Source: Undibacterium sp.
Lineage (GTDB): Bacteria > Pseudomonadota > Gammaproteobacteria > Burkholderiales > Burkholderiaceae_D
Direction of reading: 5' to 3'
Length of the DNA: 64,000 nt
Assembly (NCBI RefSeq): GCF_030651495.1
Contig: NZ_JAUSFI010000118.1
Location: forward strand, 49,895 to 113,894
Made by a program: the position numbers and the translations under genes. Below the pieces are notes generated by a model. That model saw only the letters and a list, made by a program, of their open reading frames with translations. It made no database searches and was not told the origin of the DNA. This document shows, one piece after another, positions 34,062 through 44,640 of this stretch; position 1 is the first letter of the stretch, and every line of letters starts with the position of its first letter.

Positions 34062-34269
34062 TTATTCAATTTCATGTATTTGTATGCCGTTGTTTTAACG
34101 TTTTTTTATGGCGTTTTTAGGAGATTTTAGAAGTTCAATTTCATCCATCCGCAACAACAAAAAAACTTATGGCGGCAAATACAATCTCTGCGAATTTTAG
34201 CACATAAAAATTTCTCAACATAACCCTGGCACACCTGCTGCACATGCACTCAGCGTTGCTTCGAATATT

Positions 34270-35553
34270 TCAATAGGCCCAGTATGGCCCACGGCCATTT
34301 GGCGTACTAGCATTTTCTATCGCGACAAATACTCTGCGGCCAAAAAAGAAAGGCAGGCCCCAGTCAAAGCTATTGCTATTAAAACTACTAGAAAAATTAC
34401 TCACATTGCCACCAATTTGAATGGCCACAATATTGGCGTTTAAAGTATCAACATTTTCCAAGCGAAAACTGACGGCACCGGAACTGCGTCCATCATAGGA
34501 ACTATTCACCGCGCTCAAGGCACCCCCTCCCAAGGGACAATAAAAACCTGTAGAACCCGTACATGCACGGATGTTTTTATCATCAAAATAATAGCCGTTA
34601 GAGCCGCTGTCCAAATAGCTTGCGCTTAAGGCTTTGCCATTGTAGGTGGTGATAAAGTTACCCTGGCTATTGGTGGCATACACGGCTTCTGCGGCAAGGC
34701 TATTATTGGCCTGGGTGCCAATGCCAAAAATCAATGATCCAGTCAAGCTTGTCACGCCGCCCAAGGGCACTACAGGAAGCGTCAACAAGACGCCATTATT
34801 GTCACGTGCAAACGATGCCACCGGATTAGCGACCTGCTGCGCCAAAGGCAAGCTAATATTAGCGCAACCAGTATTGCTGCAGGCATAATAAGTTCCCGCA
34901 ATCGCGGCCGCTGCGCACCCTATACCGCAATCTTCTTTAAACAAGCCGATACCCAATACGCCATTCGCCCCCAAAGCCGCGACCGAACCTATATTCGCGC
35001 CGCTGCTTTTACAGTCAATGGGCGCAGTAGTAAATATAGCGGACGTATCGGCAACGATATGTATCGGCAATGATGCAGCGACTTCATTCGCCATTTTGAC
35101 ATCCGCCAAATGCACCGAACCCCATTGATAACCACTGGCAAATTGCGCACATTCCCCCACTGGAAAGCCTGTATTCGCATTTACCGCTGGCAGATTCAAA
35201 GCCCCATTCAAAATACCTGGCGCAATAATGCGCAAACCCAAGGATCCCGTATCAAGCAAAATATGATCGATGGTTTGACATACTGTGGTACCTGGTTGGC
35301 AAATGGTAACGCTGACATAGGGTTGATTGACGACATCTTTGACACCGACTGGCCCGCTATCAACCACTACCGCAAGCACATTGTTAGACGTTGGCACGGC
35401 GACGTTGCCGCCACCAGACGCAGGACTGGATGAACTACCGCCGCCACACGATGCCAGCAACACCCCTAAAAAACCGACAAGGAGGCAACTTAGATGCTGA
35501 TGAAGAGTACCAAAGATCATGTTTTTATTTATTACAGATGTGAGATAAAACAT
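34270..35553 (-). CDS. DUF3443 family lipoprotein, aspartic-protease-like
   Basis: A 427-residue exported lipoprotein. The signal peptide ends in LLASC (Cys36) followed by a GGGSSSS linker. Two Asp-[TS]-Gly motifs, DTGSLGLR (101-103) and DSGSNGYYFDD (315-317), about 214 residues apart, mimic the paired catalytic motifs of retropepsin/pepsin-like proteases. Many cysteines suggest disulfides in the periplasm or outside. I recognise it as DUF3443. I start at the ATG at 35553, which has AAGGTGG 8 nt upstream; a GTG at 35565 is possible. It follows a DUF2844 gene, its regular partner. Protease activity is inferred. Confidence 0.85.
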   Translation of the reverse strand: MFYLTSVINKNMIFGTLHQHLSCLLVGFLGVLLASCGGGSSSSPASGGGNVAVPTSNNVLAVVVDSGPVGVKDVVNQPYVSVTICQPGTTVCQTIDHILLDTGSLGLRIIAPGILNGALNLPAVNANTGFPVGECAQFASGYQWGSVHLADVKMANEVAASLPIHIVADTSAIFTTAPIDCKSSGANIGSVAALGANGVLGIGLFKEDCGIGCAAAAIAGTYYACSNTGCANISLPLAQQVANPVASFARDNNGVLLTLPVVPLGGVTSLTGSLIFGIGTQANNSLAAEAVYATNSQGNFITTYNGKALSASYLDSGSNGYYFDDKNIRACTGSTGFYCPLGGGALSAVNSSYDGRSSGAVSFRLENVDTLNANIVAIQIGGNVSNFSSSFNSNSFDWGLPFFFGRRVFVAIENASTPNGRGPYWAY

Positions 35554-35566
35554 AGATTTTCCCACC

Positions 35567-36028
35567 TTATTGAATATCGCTTACATTGAACCCGGCAGGA
35601 AACTCACTGACCACCCAAGCACGCCCTTCATAGGCGCGCATGTGGCCGCCAGAAAAAATACTGACATCAGGTCGGGACACCCGTAATTGTGAACGACCAG
35701 CTCTAGGCTGCTTTCCCACCTCCGCAACCATCGTGTCAAAATGTTTGCCCAGTAAAGTTTGAAGGTCTGGCAAAAATGGGCCGTTCCAACTCACGGCAAA
35801 TACCACATTACGACTTGAAATGTATTCATGCACCACCGTACCTGAAGACAATGTACTTTCATTTACACGGTAATTTTGATGCGAAACAGAGACCAGCGAT
35901 TGAGCCTTGCGAGTGCTATTTTTCACCTCCAAGTCACTAGGAGCGCCACCTAAGGCGGCATGAGAAGATGAGCTATAGAGAACAAAGAGAATGATTAAAA
36001 TCAAGACGCGCATGATAAATCCCAACAT
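35567..36028 (-). CDS. DUF2844 family secreted protein
   Basis: A 153-residue protein with an N-terminal signal peptide (VLILIILFVLYSSSSHA, cleavage before ALGGAPS). ATGs at residues 1 and 6 are both possible starts. The mature part reads like DUF2844 (LGGAPSDLEV, YISSRNVVFAVSWNGPFLPD, LLGKHFD). It is adjacent to a DUF3443 gene, as is usual in Burkholderiales, with a gap of at most 13 bp. The pair probably forms one exported system of unknown function. Confidence 0.8.
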   Translation of the reverse strand: MLGFIMRVLILIILFVLYSSSSHAALGGAPSDLEVKNSTRKAQSLVSVSHQNYRVNESTLSSGTVVHEYISSRNVVFAVSWNGPFLPDLQTLLGKHFDTMVAEVGKQPRAGRSQLRVSRPDVSIFSGGHMRAYEGRAWVVSEFPAGFNVSDIQ

Positions 36029-36164
36029 CCATTTACATTGGCAGAATGGGCTGCGCCTCTATTGCATCAGCAGCCTTAAATCGTGATTCTTTAAATATTT
36101 ATTTTTCCACTGTGCCTCACAACTTTCAAGCTGTCAACGCAAGAAATAAAGAGAAATAAAAACA

Positions 36165-36199
36165 AAAAACCCGCTTCTTAAAATAAAGAAAAGCGGGTT
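36165..36199 (-). terminator. Terminator of the tRNA-Gly-Cys-Leu cluster
   Basis: AACCCGCTTCTT and AAGAAAAGCGGGTT pair into a strong stem, and the minus strand continues with a long T-run. It follows tRNA-Leu by 30 bp. Confidence 0.85.
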
Positions 36200-36229
36200 G
36201 ATGAATTACTGTACAACTAAAAAAATTAA

Positions 36230-36322
36230 TGGTGCCCGAGGCCGGAATTGAACCGGCACGCCCCGTTTAAGGAAAGCGGCGGATTTTAAGTCCGATGTGT
36301 CTACCAGTTTCACCACTCGGGC
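36230..36322 (-). tRNA. tRNA-Leu (TAA)
   Basis: A 93-nt minus-strand tRNA with a long variable arm, starting GCCCGAGTGGTGAAACTGG, anticodon TAA in ACTTAAAAT, T-arm CCGGTTCAATTCCGG and encoded CCA. Confidence 0.95.
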
Positions 36323-36395
36323 ACTCTACCTACTACTAGTGTAAAACACCCACTAGTTGAAGTCTACAAAAATGCCAAAAGGCACTTCTCAAATC

Positions 36396-36469
36396 TGGAG
36401 GCGGGGGTCGGGATCGAACCGGCGTAAACGGCTTTGCAGGCCGCTGCATAACCACTTTGCTACCCCGCC
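36396..36469 (-). tRNA. tRNA-Cys (GCA)
   Basis: A 74-nt minus-strand tRNA starting GGCGGGGTAGCAAAGTGG, anticodon GCA in CTGCAAA, T-arm CCGGTTCGATCCCG, discriminator T as expected for Cys, and encoded CCA. Confidence 0.95.
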
Positions 36470-36553
36470 AAGGGTTGCCATTTTCACTGCATTTTATTTT
36501 TTTACTAATGAAAAAAATCTACAATAAAAAAGCGGTGTAACTTGATAATAATA

Positions 36554-36574
36554 AAGGGAAGCTGTGCTTCCCTT
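36554..36574 (-). terminator. Hairpin between tRNA-Gly and tRNA-Cys
   Basis: AAGGGAAGC-TGT-GCTTCCCTT is a perfect 9-bp stem, followed on the minus strand by TTATTATTAT. It may terminate part of the transcription from the tRNA-Gly genes before tRNA-Cys. Confidence 0.6.
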
Positions 36575-36581
36575 CAAAATC

Positions 36582-36657
36582 TGGAGCGGGAGAAGAGGCT
36601 CGAACTCTCGACCTCAACCTTGGCAAGGTTGCGCTCTACCAACTGAGCTACTCCCGC
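36582..36657 (-). tRNA. tRNA-Gly (GCC), copy 2
   Basis: A 76-nt minus-strand tRNA starting GCGGGAGTAGCTCAGTTGG, anticodon GCC in TTGCCAA, with encoded CCA. It is identical to the copy 35 bp upstream. Confidence 0.95.
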
Positions 36658-36692
36658 ATTTACTACTTTACTTTTACTACGCCAAAAACATG

Positions 36693-36768
36693 TGGAGCGG
36701 GAGAAGAGGCTCGAACTCTCGACCTCAACCTTGGCAAGGTTGCGCTCTACCAACTGAGCTACTCCCGC
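36693..36768 (-). tRNA. tRNA-Gly (GCC), copy 1
   Basis: A 76-nt minus-strand tRNA identical to the neighbouring copy. It lies about 95 bp after the pgsA stop on the same strand, so it may share its transcript. Confidence 0.95.
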
Positions 36769-36863
36769 ATCAACAACAGGCCCACATTATATATCAGCCA
36801 GCTTTTGTGTCAAGGGATTTTGTTTCACGGACATTTTTCCCTTATCAAGATCGGCCTTTGACA

Positions 36864-37454
36864 TTAAGGAAAATGACCTGCATTTTCCTTAATGAGTGGC
36901 CATGCTTTGCGTAGATAATAAAACATCGACCATAAAGTCAGTGCTGCGGCAACCCACAACAATATCTGTCCCCAATAATGGGTATCCATCGTGCCAAACA
37001 ACATTTTATCGAACAATAACATCGGGATGGCAATCATTTGAGCCGTGGTCTTTATTTTACCTAGCGAGCTCACTGCTACCGATTTAGATGCGCCAATTTG
37101 CGCCATCCACTCACGCAAGGCAGAAATAGTAATTTCACGTCCAATAATAATAAAAGCAATAATAGCGATGTACTCGATTTGGCGAAATTCCATTAACACA
37201 AGCAAGGCACCTGCCACCATCAACTTATCCGCGACAGGATCAAGGAAAGCGCCGAAAGCAGAAGTTTGATTCCATCTTCTCGCCAAAAAACCATCAAACC
37301 AATCGGTAATGGCTGCGATAATAAACACCGCTGTCGAAGCTACACCAGGCTCAAGCGGACCAAGCCAATCCTTCGGCAAATAAAATACACCCATCACCAA
37401 AGGTATCAGTGCCACACGCAACCAGGTGAGAAGAATAGGGAAATTGAACGGCAT
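36864..37454 (-). CDS. pgsA: CDP-diacylglycerol-glycerol-3-phosphate 3-phosphatidyltransferase PgsA
   Basis: A 196-residue inner-membrane enzyme that makes phosphatidylglycerophosphate, the precursor of phosphatidylglycerol and cardiolipin. The CDP-alcohol phosphotransferase motif D-G-x2-A-R-x8-G-x3-D-x3-D is present (DWFDGFLARRWNQTSAFGAF followed by LDPVADKL). Four to five transmembrane helices are visible. It follows uvrC and precedes the tRNA cluster on the same strand, as in many betaproteobacteria. Confidence 0.95.
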   Translation of the reverse strand: MPFNFPILLTWLRVALIPLVMGVFYLPKDWLGPLEPGVASTAVFIIAAITDWFDGFLARRWNQTSAFGAFLDPVADKLMVAGALLVLMEFRQIEYIAIIAFIIIGREITISALREWMAQIGASKSVAVSSLGKIKTTAQMIAIPMLLFDKMLFGTMDTHYWGQILLWVAAALTLWSMFYYLRKAWPLIKENAGHFP

Positions 37455-37626
37455 TTTTTTCAGTCGCTAAAATTAAGTTTTTGCATTATATTTGGCTTTC
37501 ACCATTGAAATCAAAAAATTGAATTCAACGAAAAAATAGACCATAATCAGTAGTTGTTTTACAAATACGATAAATAGTATTCAAGCTTACTACGGATCAT
37601 AAGCAATACAGTAATCTTTAAAATTT

Positions 37627-39522
37627 TTAACGTAGGCGTTTGTATATTTCTTCAGCCAATTGATGCGATATACCCTCAACCGCTTTCAGATCTTCCACAC
37701 TTGCATCTGAGACGCCTTTTAAACCACCAAAACGCACCAGCAAACGTTGCCTGCGTTTAGGGCCTATCCCTTCGATTTCTTCCAGTTGAGAAGTCTGTCT
37801 CGCCTTGGCACGTTTGGCGCGCATGCCGGTAATGGCAAATCGATGTGCTTCATCACGAATTTGGGCAATCAACATGAGCGCAGCAGATTCTTTACCTAAT
37901 TCTTTTGCAACTCGCCCATCAACAAAGACCAAGGTCTCCAAACCTACCTTACGCCCCTCTCCTTTTGCCACGCCGACGATCAAGCTAGTATCGAGACCTA
38001 GTTCAACAAACACCTGGCGAGCAACTTCGACCTGTCCTTTCCCGCCATCAATTAAGACGATATCTGGCATAATTCTATCGACCTTGAACTTTGCGTTTTC
38101 ACCGTTCTCAGTAATTTCGATATTCGCCATTTTTTCATAACGACGATGTATTACCTGTCGCATCGCAGCGTAATCATCGCCGGGGGTAATGTCATTAATA
38201 TTGAAACGTCGATATTCCGCATTTTGCATCGCATGATGATGAAATACAACACAAGAGGCTTGTGTTGCTTCCCCTTGAGTGTGACTGATATCAAAACACT
38301 CTACTCGTAACTGATCGATATTTTCTATATCCAATTCCAGCACACTGACCAAAGCACGGGTACGAGCTTGCTGCGACCCTTGTTCAGACAGCATACGAGC
38401 CAATGACAACCGGGCACCTTTAACAGCCATCTCTAGCCAGGCGCGCCTTTGCTCTTGAGGTTGAAATGAACAGTGAATGCGATGACCGCACTGCGCCATC
38501 AATGCAACCATCAGATCAGGAGCATCAAACTCTATATTCAAGATCAATTGGGACGGAATAAACTGATCCGCATAATGCTGCGCAAAAAATGCAGTCAATA
38601 CTTCGATTTCTATATGATCTTCTGCTGCCAATTGTGCGTCTTCAACATGACTAGGAAAATAGGCGCGATCGCCCAAATGCCGTCCGCCTCGCACCATGGC
38701 CAGATTAACGCACGCACGACTACCTTCAACAATCACGGCAATAATGTCGATATCGCTATCCCCGGTTGTTTCCATGCTTTGCTGATGCAATATTTTGGAG
38801 AGTGCCGACATCTGATTCCGCACCAAAGCCGCTTGCTCAAACTTAAGCTGTTCAGCGAATGCCATCATTTTTGATTCCAAATTTTGCATCACTTCTGATT
38901 GTCGGCCACGCAAAAATTTGGACGCATTCTCGACATCGGACAAGTAATCTTCATGTGAGATGATATTGACACAAGGCGCACTACAGCGATGAATCTGGTG
39001 CAGCAAACAAGGTCGGGTACGATTGGCAAACACACTATCTTCGCAACTACGTAACAGAAAAATTTTTTGCAACAACTGCATCGACTCTTTGACTGCCCAG
39101 GCAGATGGAAAGGGCCCAAAATACTGATGTTTTTTATCTACAGCCCCACGGTAATATGTCATGCGTGGCGTCTGCTCAGTAGTGATCTTCAGATAGGGAT
39201 AAGATTTATCATCACGAAATAAAATGTTATAACGTGGCCTTAAAGCTTTGATCAGATTGTTTTCTAAAATCAGGGCTTCAGCTTCACTGCGAGTGATGGT
39301 TGTTTCTAGTCGTGCGATTTTTGCCACCATCATTGCGATGCGCGGACTACTCATTGTTTTTTGAAAATAACTGGAAACACGCTTTTTGAGATCGCGCGCT
39401 TTACCTACATACAAAACATTTTCTTGTGCATCAAAATAACGATACACGCCAGGTAAGTTAGGGAGTTTCGCTACGGTATCAAGCACCTGCACGCGGGAAT
39501 CCGGATAAGGTATATCAGTCAT
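37627..39522 (-). CDS. uvrC: Excinuclease ABC subunit C (UvrC)
   Basis: A 631-residue nucleotide-excision-repair nuclease. The N-terminal GIY-YIG domain ([20 protein letters not shown]) makes the 3' incision. A UVR motif (about 200-235, [20 protein letters not shown]), the RNase H-like domain for the 5' incision ([32 protein letters not shown]) and C-terminal helix-hairpin-helix motifs ([20 protein letters not shown]) follow. Its start is one base after the acpS stop, so it is the tail of the lepA-acpS operon or coupled to it. Confidence 0.95.
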   Translation of the reverse strand: MTDIPYPDSRVQVLDTVAKLPNLPGVYRYFDAQENVLYVGKARDLKKRVSSYFQKTMSSPRIAMMVAKIARLETTITRSEAEALILENNLIKALRPRYNILFRDDKSYPYLKITTEQTPRMTYYRGAVDKKHQYFGPFPSAWAVKESMQLLQKIFLLRSCEDSVFANRTRPCLLHQIHRCSAPCVNIISHEDYLSDVENASKFLRGRQSEVMQNLESKMMAFAEQLKFEQAALVRNQMSALSKILHQQSMETTGDSDIDIIAVIVEGSRACVNLAMVRGGRHLGDRAYFPSHVEDAQLAAEDHIEIEVLTAFFAQHYADQFIPSQLILNIEFDAPDLMVALMAQCGHRIHCSFQPQEQRRAWLEMAVKGARLSLARMLSEQGSQQARTRALVSVLELDIENIDQLRVECFDISHTQGEATQASCVVFHHHAMQNAEYRRFNINDITPGDDYAAMRQVIHRRYEKMANIEITENGENAKFKVDRIMPDIVLIDGGKGQVEVARQVFVELGLDTSLIVGVAKGEGRKVGLETLVFVDGRVAKELGKESAALMLIAQIRDEAHRFAITGMRAKRAKARQTSQLEEIEGIGPKRRQRLLVRFGGLKGVSDASVEDLKAVEGISHQLAEEIYKRLR

Positions 39523-39523
39523 A

Positions 39524-39934
39524 TCAAGTCAACGATACTCGTGATATTCGCTCTACAATAACAAAGGCCACTGCATATTCAGCTTCATCCGACATTGAGA
39601 CGCTTGCGCTCAAGCCGTGCTCTGTCATCCACTCCAACAAACTACCGTTGACAAACACCACTGGCCTACCATCCGGCGCATTCAAAATTTGTATGGCGTG
39701 CCACGTCATCGGCATCCTCATCCCCAAGCTTAAGGCCTTTGAAAATGCCTCCTTTGCAGCAAATCGTGTTGCCAGAAAACGCAACCCACGAGTCTCTGTT
39801 TTGGCTTTACGATCACGGTAAATTACGAGCTCATCGACGCCAAGTATTTTCTCGGAAAAACGATTGCCGTTGCGTTCCATTGCCGCCTCAATGCGGGAAA
39901 TTTGAACAATATCGGTGCCGATACCAAAAATCAT
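39524..39934 (-). CDS. acpS: Holo-[acyl-carrier-protein] synthase AcpS
   Basis: A 136-residue enzyme that moves 4'-phosphopantetheine from CoA to acyl carrier protein. The signature [14 protein letters not shown] with its metal-binding Asp and the second motif [15 protein letters not shown] (Glu ligand) are intact. It overlaps the pdxJ stop by 4 nt. The pdxJ-acpS pairing is widely conserved in proteobacteria. Confidence 0.95.
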   Translation of the reverse strand: MIFGIGTDIVQISRIEAAMERNGNRFSEKILGVDELVIYRDRKAKTETRGLRFLATRFAAKEAFSKALSLGMRMPMTWHAIQILNAPDGRPVVFVNGSLLEWMTEHGLSASVSMSDEAEYAVAFVIVERISRVSLT

Positions 39935-40689
39935 TTTGTAGAGAGCCTTGCTTTCACCATAATCGCTTTCATATCGCTGACTGCTTTTACCCAGCCAACA
40001 AAAACTGCTTGAGCAACGATAGCATGACCAATATTTAACTCTGCGATTTCATGAATGGCTGCGATCGCCTGAACATTTGTGTAATGCAATCCATGGCCTG
40101 CGTTAACTTTCAGGCCATGCTTGATACCTTCTAAGGCACCAAATCGAACGCGTTGCAATTCTCGCATCTGATCTGATACATCATGTGCATCAGCATACCG
40201 ACCAGTATGAATTTCAATGACCATAGCGCCCGCTTCAGCAGCAGCCTGAATCTGGTTTACTTCAGCATCAATGAATAAGCTGACGCGTATACCTTCAGAT
40301 TGTAATTGGCGGACTGCTGACTGAACCTGAGAAAAATATTTAACGACATCAAGACCACCTTCAGTGGTAACTTCTTCGCGCCGCTCCGGAACCAGACAAA
40401 CATCCTGCGGCTTGATATAACAGGCAAAATCGAGCATTTCCTGTGTAACAGCGGCTTCCAGATTCATTCGAGTCAACAACTGGGGTCGGAGTCGCTCTAC
40501 ATCCGCATCCTTGATATGCCGACGATCTTCGCGCAAATGCAAGGTGATGCAATCGGCACCAGCCTCCTCTGCCATTAATGCCGCTTGTATGGGATCAGGG
40601 TAAGAAGTGCCACGCGCATTGCGCAAGGTGGCGACATGATCAATATTAATACCGAGATCGATCAATTGAGTTTGTTGATGTATGTTCAT
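39931..40689 (-). CDS. pdxJ: Pyridoxine 5'-phosphate synthase PdxJ
   Basis: A 252-residue TIM-barrel enzyme that closes the ring of pyridoxine phosphate in vitamin B6 synthesis. Typical segments: [59 protein letters not shown] and [16 protein letters not shown]. It overlaps recO and acpS by 4 nt on each side, which indicates tight translational coupling. Confidence 0.95.
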   Translation of the reverse strand: MNIHQQTQLIDLGINIDHVATLRNARGTSYPDPIQAALMAEEAGADCITLHLREDRRHIKDADVERLRPQLLTRMNLEAAVTQEMLDFACYIKPQDVCLVPERREEVTTEGGLDVVKYFSQVQSAVRQLQSEGIRVSLFIDAEVNQIQAAAEAGAMVIEIHTGRYADAHDVSDQMRELQRVRFGALEGIKHGLKVNAGHGLHYTNVQAIAAIHEIAELNIGHAIVAQAVFVGWVKAVSDMKAIMVKARLSTK

Positions 40690-41522
40690 AGCTTCTGCAA
40701 ATCAATCAAAATTTGTCTTGTATTTAGAGGTGCGCCATGTAAATGATGTGCCAGTAAAAACCGCATCAACATCTTGCTTTGCAACTGCGTAACAGCATCA
40801 AGATACTCCCCGTTATGCATATCTAGTAAAGTTTTTCCGAGCACATGTGGTGCTCGGTCGGCGTTACGTGCCGGACGAGCTCCGAGCTCCGGATCGACGA
40901 CATAAAAAATATCGCTGGAAATCTTGTTTTTTGAAGTCGTGCAATAAGTCATGTCCCCAATCAGGCCAGACTCTTTCAACAAGGCAAGTTCAAATTTTCT
41001 GAGTACGATGGGCGCTGGCTCGTTATGCGCAAGCTGGTTCAAGGTCGATACGTAGTGATCAAATAAGATGGGATGAGGGTCATCGCGCACCAAAAACTTA
41101 ACCAATAACTCATTCAGATAGAATCCGCACAGTAACGCAGATTTCTCCAAAGGCAGCATGCCGCCTACCCATTCTGCCGCCGTCAGAGTGCGTATTTCTG
41201 ACTTCCCGCTCCACCCCATATTTAAAGGCTGAAATGTTTGCAAAACATTGCGCAATTGGGAATGTGGTCGCTTCGCCCCTTTGGCAACCAAAGCAACCCG
41301 ACCATGATCTCGACTAAAAACATCAATGATCAAACTGGTTTCTTTATAAGGATAAGAGTGCAGTACAAAACCCGGCTGATTAACAATGCGAATGTCTTTA
41401 GCTGGCATTTTTTTTGTAGCCATGATGCGTCGTGCCGGAGTGATCACCGGTATTTGATTAACTCCACCATCCGGGTGCAATAACGACGCATCAATATTCA
41501 GGTCAGCTACCTGTTCCATCAT
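40686..41522 (-). CDS. recO: DNA repair protein RecO
   Basis: A 278-residue protein of the RecFOR pathway, which loads RecA on SSB-coated single strands. The N-terminal OB fold reads [20 protein letters not shown] and [20 protein letters not shown]. The zinc-finger cysteines of E. coli-type RecO are sparse here. I start at the paired ATGs at 41522/41519, 7 bp after the era stop, because the longer frame would run into era. An internal ATG ([12 protein letters not shown]) is another possible start, giving a protein nearer 240 residues. Confidence 0.9.
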   Translation of the reverse strand: MMEQVADLNIDASLLHPDGGVNQIPVITPARRIMATKKMPAKDIRIVNQPGFVLHSYPYKETSLIIDVFSRDHGRVALVAKGAKRPHSQLRNVLQTFQPLNMGWSGKSEIRTLTAAEWVGGMLPLEKSALLCGFYLNELLVKFLVRDDPHPILFDHYVSTLNQLAHNEPAPIVLRKFELALLKESGLIGDMTYCTTSKNKISSDIFYVVDPELGARPARNADRAPHVLGKTLLDMHNGEYLDAVTQLQSKMLMRFLLAHHLHGAPLNTRQILIDLQKL

Positions 41523-41529
41523 AAGCTTA

Positions 41530-42432
41530 TTATTCGTAGCCGTAAGCACGTAATCCAGCTTCGTTATCAGCCCATCCCGATTTGACCTTGATCCATATTT
41601 CAAGGTAAACAGGTCCGCCAAATAACTTTTCCATATCTTGACGCGATTGTGTCGAGATATCTTTAAGACGCGCGCCTTTATTACCAATCACCATCGATTT
41701 GTGTCCATCGCGTTCAACTAGAATAGCAATAAATATGCGGCGCAAGTTGCCTTCTTGCTCAAATTTTTCAATCAATACGGTGCTTGTGTAGGGCAATTCA
41801 TCACCGACAAAGCGAAATAGTTTCTCACGTACGATTTCTGTTGCAAGAAATTTTTCGCTACGGTCAGTGATGTCATCCGGTCCGAAAATTGGCGGATTCA
41901 AAGGCAAATATTTTTTAGTCTCCCCTTCAAGATTTTCCAATTGAAAACCTAAAGTGGCAGACACAGGAACCACTGCAGCAAAAGGGAAAAGCGCCATAAT
42001 TTTCTGCGCAAACGGCATCATCACAGCTTTGTCTTTGACCCGATCAGATTTATTAATAACCAAAATGCAAGGTACATTTTTGGGTAGCAAATCCACCACC
42101 TGCTGATCGGCAGGCCCAAAAGTACCGGCTTCAATAATAAACAAAATCACATCTGAAGCTGTCAGTGTATTTGTCACTGTGCGGTTCAACGTCCGGTTTA
42201 ATGGGTTGGCATGACGTGTTTGAAAACCGGGAGTATCCACATACACATATTGCGTGTTGTCTTTGGTTTGAATGCCTGTAATACGATGTCTGGTAGTTTG
42301 TGCCTTGCGTGAGGTAATGCTTACCTTCGCACCGATCAACGCATTCATCAGAGTAGATTTGCCAACGTTAGGGCGCCCAACGATAGCGATGTAACCACAT
42401 CGAAAATCAGGATTGTTTAATAAGTCTGTCAT
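41530..42432 (-). CDS. era: Ribosome-associated GTPase Era
   Basis: A 300-residue GTPase that binds the 3' end of 16S rRNA during 30S maturation. G1 [10 protein letters not shown]2 region TTRHRITG, G3 DTPGF, G4 NKSD and the KH domain motif [20 protein letters not shown] are intact. It overlaps the rnc stop by 4 nt. The rnc-era-recO order is classical. Confidence 0.96.
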   Translation of the reverse strand: MTDLLNNPDFRCGYIAIVGRPNVGKSTLMNALIGAKVSITSRKAQTTRHRITGIQTKDNTQYVYVDTPGFQTRHANPLNRTLNRTVTNTLTASDVILFIIEAGTFGPADQQVVDLLPKNVPCILVINKSDRVKDKAVMMPFAQKIMALFPFAAVVPVSATLGFQLENLEGETKKYLPLNPPIFGPDDITDRSEKFLATEIVREKLFRFVGDELPYTSTVLIEKFEQEGNLRRIFIAILVERDGHKSMVIGNKGARLKDISTQSRQDMEKLFGGPVYLEIWIKVKSGWADNEAGLRAYGYE

Positions 42433-43304
42433 ACGATTTTTGGATGTAGGTTATGCTGCGTTGTTATTTCTAGTGTTGTTTGACCACTCAATGAATCCAA
42501 CGTGGATTTTTGAGCGGGTAAATTGACGCCTTTGGTGGCGGTCATCAAATCGGTTTGTACTGTTGCAATTCCAGCCAATTTCAATTGCGAAGTTCGCGGC
42601 TTACTTTTTTTACGTACTGCAGGCGTCTTTGAAAGCAACGCAAGCGCTGTCTCTAGCGCCAATTTGGCAGCCGCCTGCTCACCGGCGCGGCGACTCCCTC
42701 CGGCACCAAAGACTTGTATTTCCAATTTAGGCACAAGGCATTCGATTTCGAATTCTTGACTGTGTGCCGCGCCATGTGTGGCAACAACATTGTACTGAGG
42801 TAATGCAATCTTTTTACTTTGTAAAAATTCTTGCAGTAGCGTCTTAGCGTCCTTGCCCAATGTTGTAGGATCTATGGATACCAAAACCGGAGCATAAAGA
42901 GACTTAATCACGTTACGGGCAACATCAAACCCTGCATCGAGAAAAATTGCACCGAACAAGGCTTCTAGCGTGTCGGCTAATATGGACGGACGACGAAACC
43001 CACCTGATTTCAATTCGCCTTCCCCTAGTCGTAAGAATTGCGACAATTCTATCCTTTGTGCAACTTCGTACAAGGATTGCTGCTTAACCAAGTTGGCCCG
43101 GACCCGTGAAAGGTCGCCTTCATCAATATTGGCAAAACTATCAAACAACAAAGAAGCGATCACACAATTCAAGATAGAATCACCCAAAAACTCCAGGCGT
43201 TCATTATGCAAAATACTATGGCTGCGATGAGTCAAAGCCTGCTGCAGCAGTGCAGCATTCTTAAACTGGTACCCTAGTCTTTTCTGCAATAATTGTTCAT
43301 TCAT
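42429..43304 (-). CDS. rnc: Ribonuclease III
   Basis: A 291-residue double-strand-specific RNase that processes rRNA precursors. The catalytic signature [11 protein letters not shown] and the second acidic site ([18 protein letters not shown]) are intact, followed by a double-stranded RNA-binding domain ([20 protein letters not shown]). The C-terminus extends about 65 residues beyond the E. coli protein (226 aa) with low-complexity, basic text; such extensions are common in Burkholderiales. Confidence 0.95.
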   Translation of the reverse strand: MNEQLLQKRLGYQFKNAALLQQALTHRSHSILHNERLEFLGDSILNCVIASLLFDSFANIDEGDLSRVRANLVKQQSLYEVAQRIELSQFLRLGEGELKSGGFRRPSILADTLEALFGAIFLDAGFDVARNVIKSLYAPVLVSIDPTTLGKDAKTLLQEFLQSKKIALPQYNVVATHGAAHSQEFEIECLVPKLEIQVFGAGGSRRAGEQAAAKLALETALALLSKTPAVRKKSKPRTSQLKLAGIATVQTDLMTATKGVNLPAQKSTLDSLSGQTTLEITTQHNLHPKIV

Positions 43305-43313
43305 AAAATTTGC

Positions 43314-43709
43314 TTAATCCTGCACTTTAGTAACTGTACCGCTCTTTGCTGTGGTACCCGCATATTCCAACAGTAGACTTGCCGGTCCAAATAATGGAAT
43401 TTTTTTGGTGTATGCAAAACTCACTTCCAAATTTTCACCATTTTTCACGATAGACAAATCCTTACCGCGAACTGCATCAAAATAACCAACCTCAGCCTGC
43501 TTATCAAATGCTGTCTGTATTTCCCGGACCGTCTTGGCCGATTGCTGAGCATAGACAATGGCTTTCTTTATTGAGGAAAATTCAATAATAGTCGGTACAA
43601 CCTTGGCTGCCAATATGGCCATAAGTACGATGACCCCCAGGGTCAATATCAGCCCTGTAAGCGAAATGCCTTGTTGGCGATGGAATGAGTGATTTTTAAC
43701 GTGTTGCAT
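43314..43709 (-). CDS. DUF4845 family membrane protein
   Basis: A 131-residue protein with one N-terminal transmembrane helix (GISLTGLILTLGVIVLMAIL) that resembles type IV prepilin starts, and a periplasmic domain typical of DUF4845 (FDKQAEVGYFDAVRGKDLSI). It lies between lepB and rnc, its usual place in betaproteobacteria. Function is unknown; its position suggests a link with the signal peptidase. Confidence 0.88.
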   Translation of the reverse strand: MQHVKNHSFHRQQGISLTGLILTLGVIVLMAILAAKVVPTIIEFSSIKKAIVYAQQSAKTVREIQTAFDKQAEVGYFDAVRGKDLSIVKNGENLEVSFAYTKKIPLFGPASLLLEYAGTTAKSGTVTKVQD

Positions 43710-43728
43710 ATTATGTTAGTCCTGTCAG

Positions 43729-44640
43729 TTATTGAAAACTACCTATCCGCTTCAGGTCACTAAAATTCATCCAAATAAAGAAAGCTTTTCCAACAATATT
43801 CTTATCAGGAACAAAACCCCAATAACGACTATCAAGACTGTTATCGCGGTTATCACCCATCATAAAATACTGCGCTTCTGGCACCGTACAGGCAAATCCC
43901 GCATCATCGTAACTACATAACTCCCGGTTCGGAAATTGATGTGGATCACGAACAAATGCAGGCATCTGCACGTCATTAAGTATCTTGTGTTTTACACCAG
44001 TCAAATTTTCATTTAACTGACTGGAATAGCTTAAGCGCTCGTCATCCAAAAAATCCGGCAGGGACGCATAAGAAAGTTCTTTACCATTGACAGATAATCG
44101 TTTGTTTTTATAGACAATTTTATCGCCAGGAACGCCAACCACACGTTTAATATAATCCAAAGCTGGATTTTCAGGATATTTAAATACCATCACATCGCCA
44201 CGCTGAGGGTTATTTAACTCAATTACCTTCTTGTTAATAATTGGCAAACGTATTCCATATGTAAATTTATTAACAAGTATCAAGTCTCCAACATACAAGG
44301 TCGGCAACATCGAACTTGATGGTATTTTAAATGGCTCATACAAAAATGAACGCAAGAAAAAAACCAGGGCAATGACAGGGAAAAAACTCCCTGAGTATTC
44401 TATCCAAGCAGGTTGTTTTAGCAGCCTGGCCTCTAACTCTAATCTGCCGCCTTCTTGCAAGCGAATGCCTTCTACCGTTAATTTAGCATTACGAGCATCG
44501 AAATCAGCCAATGCTTTATCTGCGGCTAAACGTCGTTGCTTGCCAAGAAAAAACATATCGAGAAACCAAATTATTCCCGTGCCAATTGTCAATACGAATA
44601 AAATTAAAGAAAAATTTCCTAAAATTGATTGAAAATTCAT
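43729..44640 (-). CDS. lepB: Signal peptidase I (LepB)
   Basis: A 303-residue inner-membrane protease that cuts signal peptides from secreted proteins. Two N-terminal helices are followed by the catalytic Ser in [20 protein letters not shown] and the catalytic Lys in [13 protein letters not shown]. The C-terminal box [15 protein letters not shown] is present. It overlaps the lepA stop by 4 nt, as in the classical lepA-lepB operon. Confidence 0.95.
   Translation of the reverse strand: MNFQSILGNFSLILFVLTIGTGIIWFLDMFFLGKQRRLAADKALADFDARNAKLTVEGIRLQEGGRLELEARLLKQPAWIEYSGSFFPVIALVFFLRSFLYEPFKIPSSSMLPTLYVGDLILVNKFTYGIRLPIINKKVIELNNPQRGDVMVFKYPENPALDYIKRVVGVPGDKIVYKNKRLSVNGKELSYASLPDFLDDERLSYSSQLNENLTGVKHKILNDVQMPAFVRDPHQFPNRELCSYDDAGFACTVPEAQYFMMGDNRDNSLDSRYWGFVPDKNIVGKAFFIWMNFSDLKRIGSFQ

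Noticed and set aside
36582..36768. Two identical tRNA-Gly genes as a recent anomaly
   Set aside because: Tandem tRNA-Gly(GCC) genes after pgsA are ordinary in betaproteobacteria.
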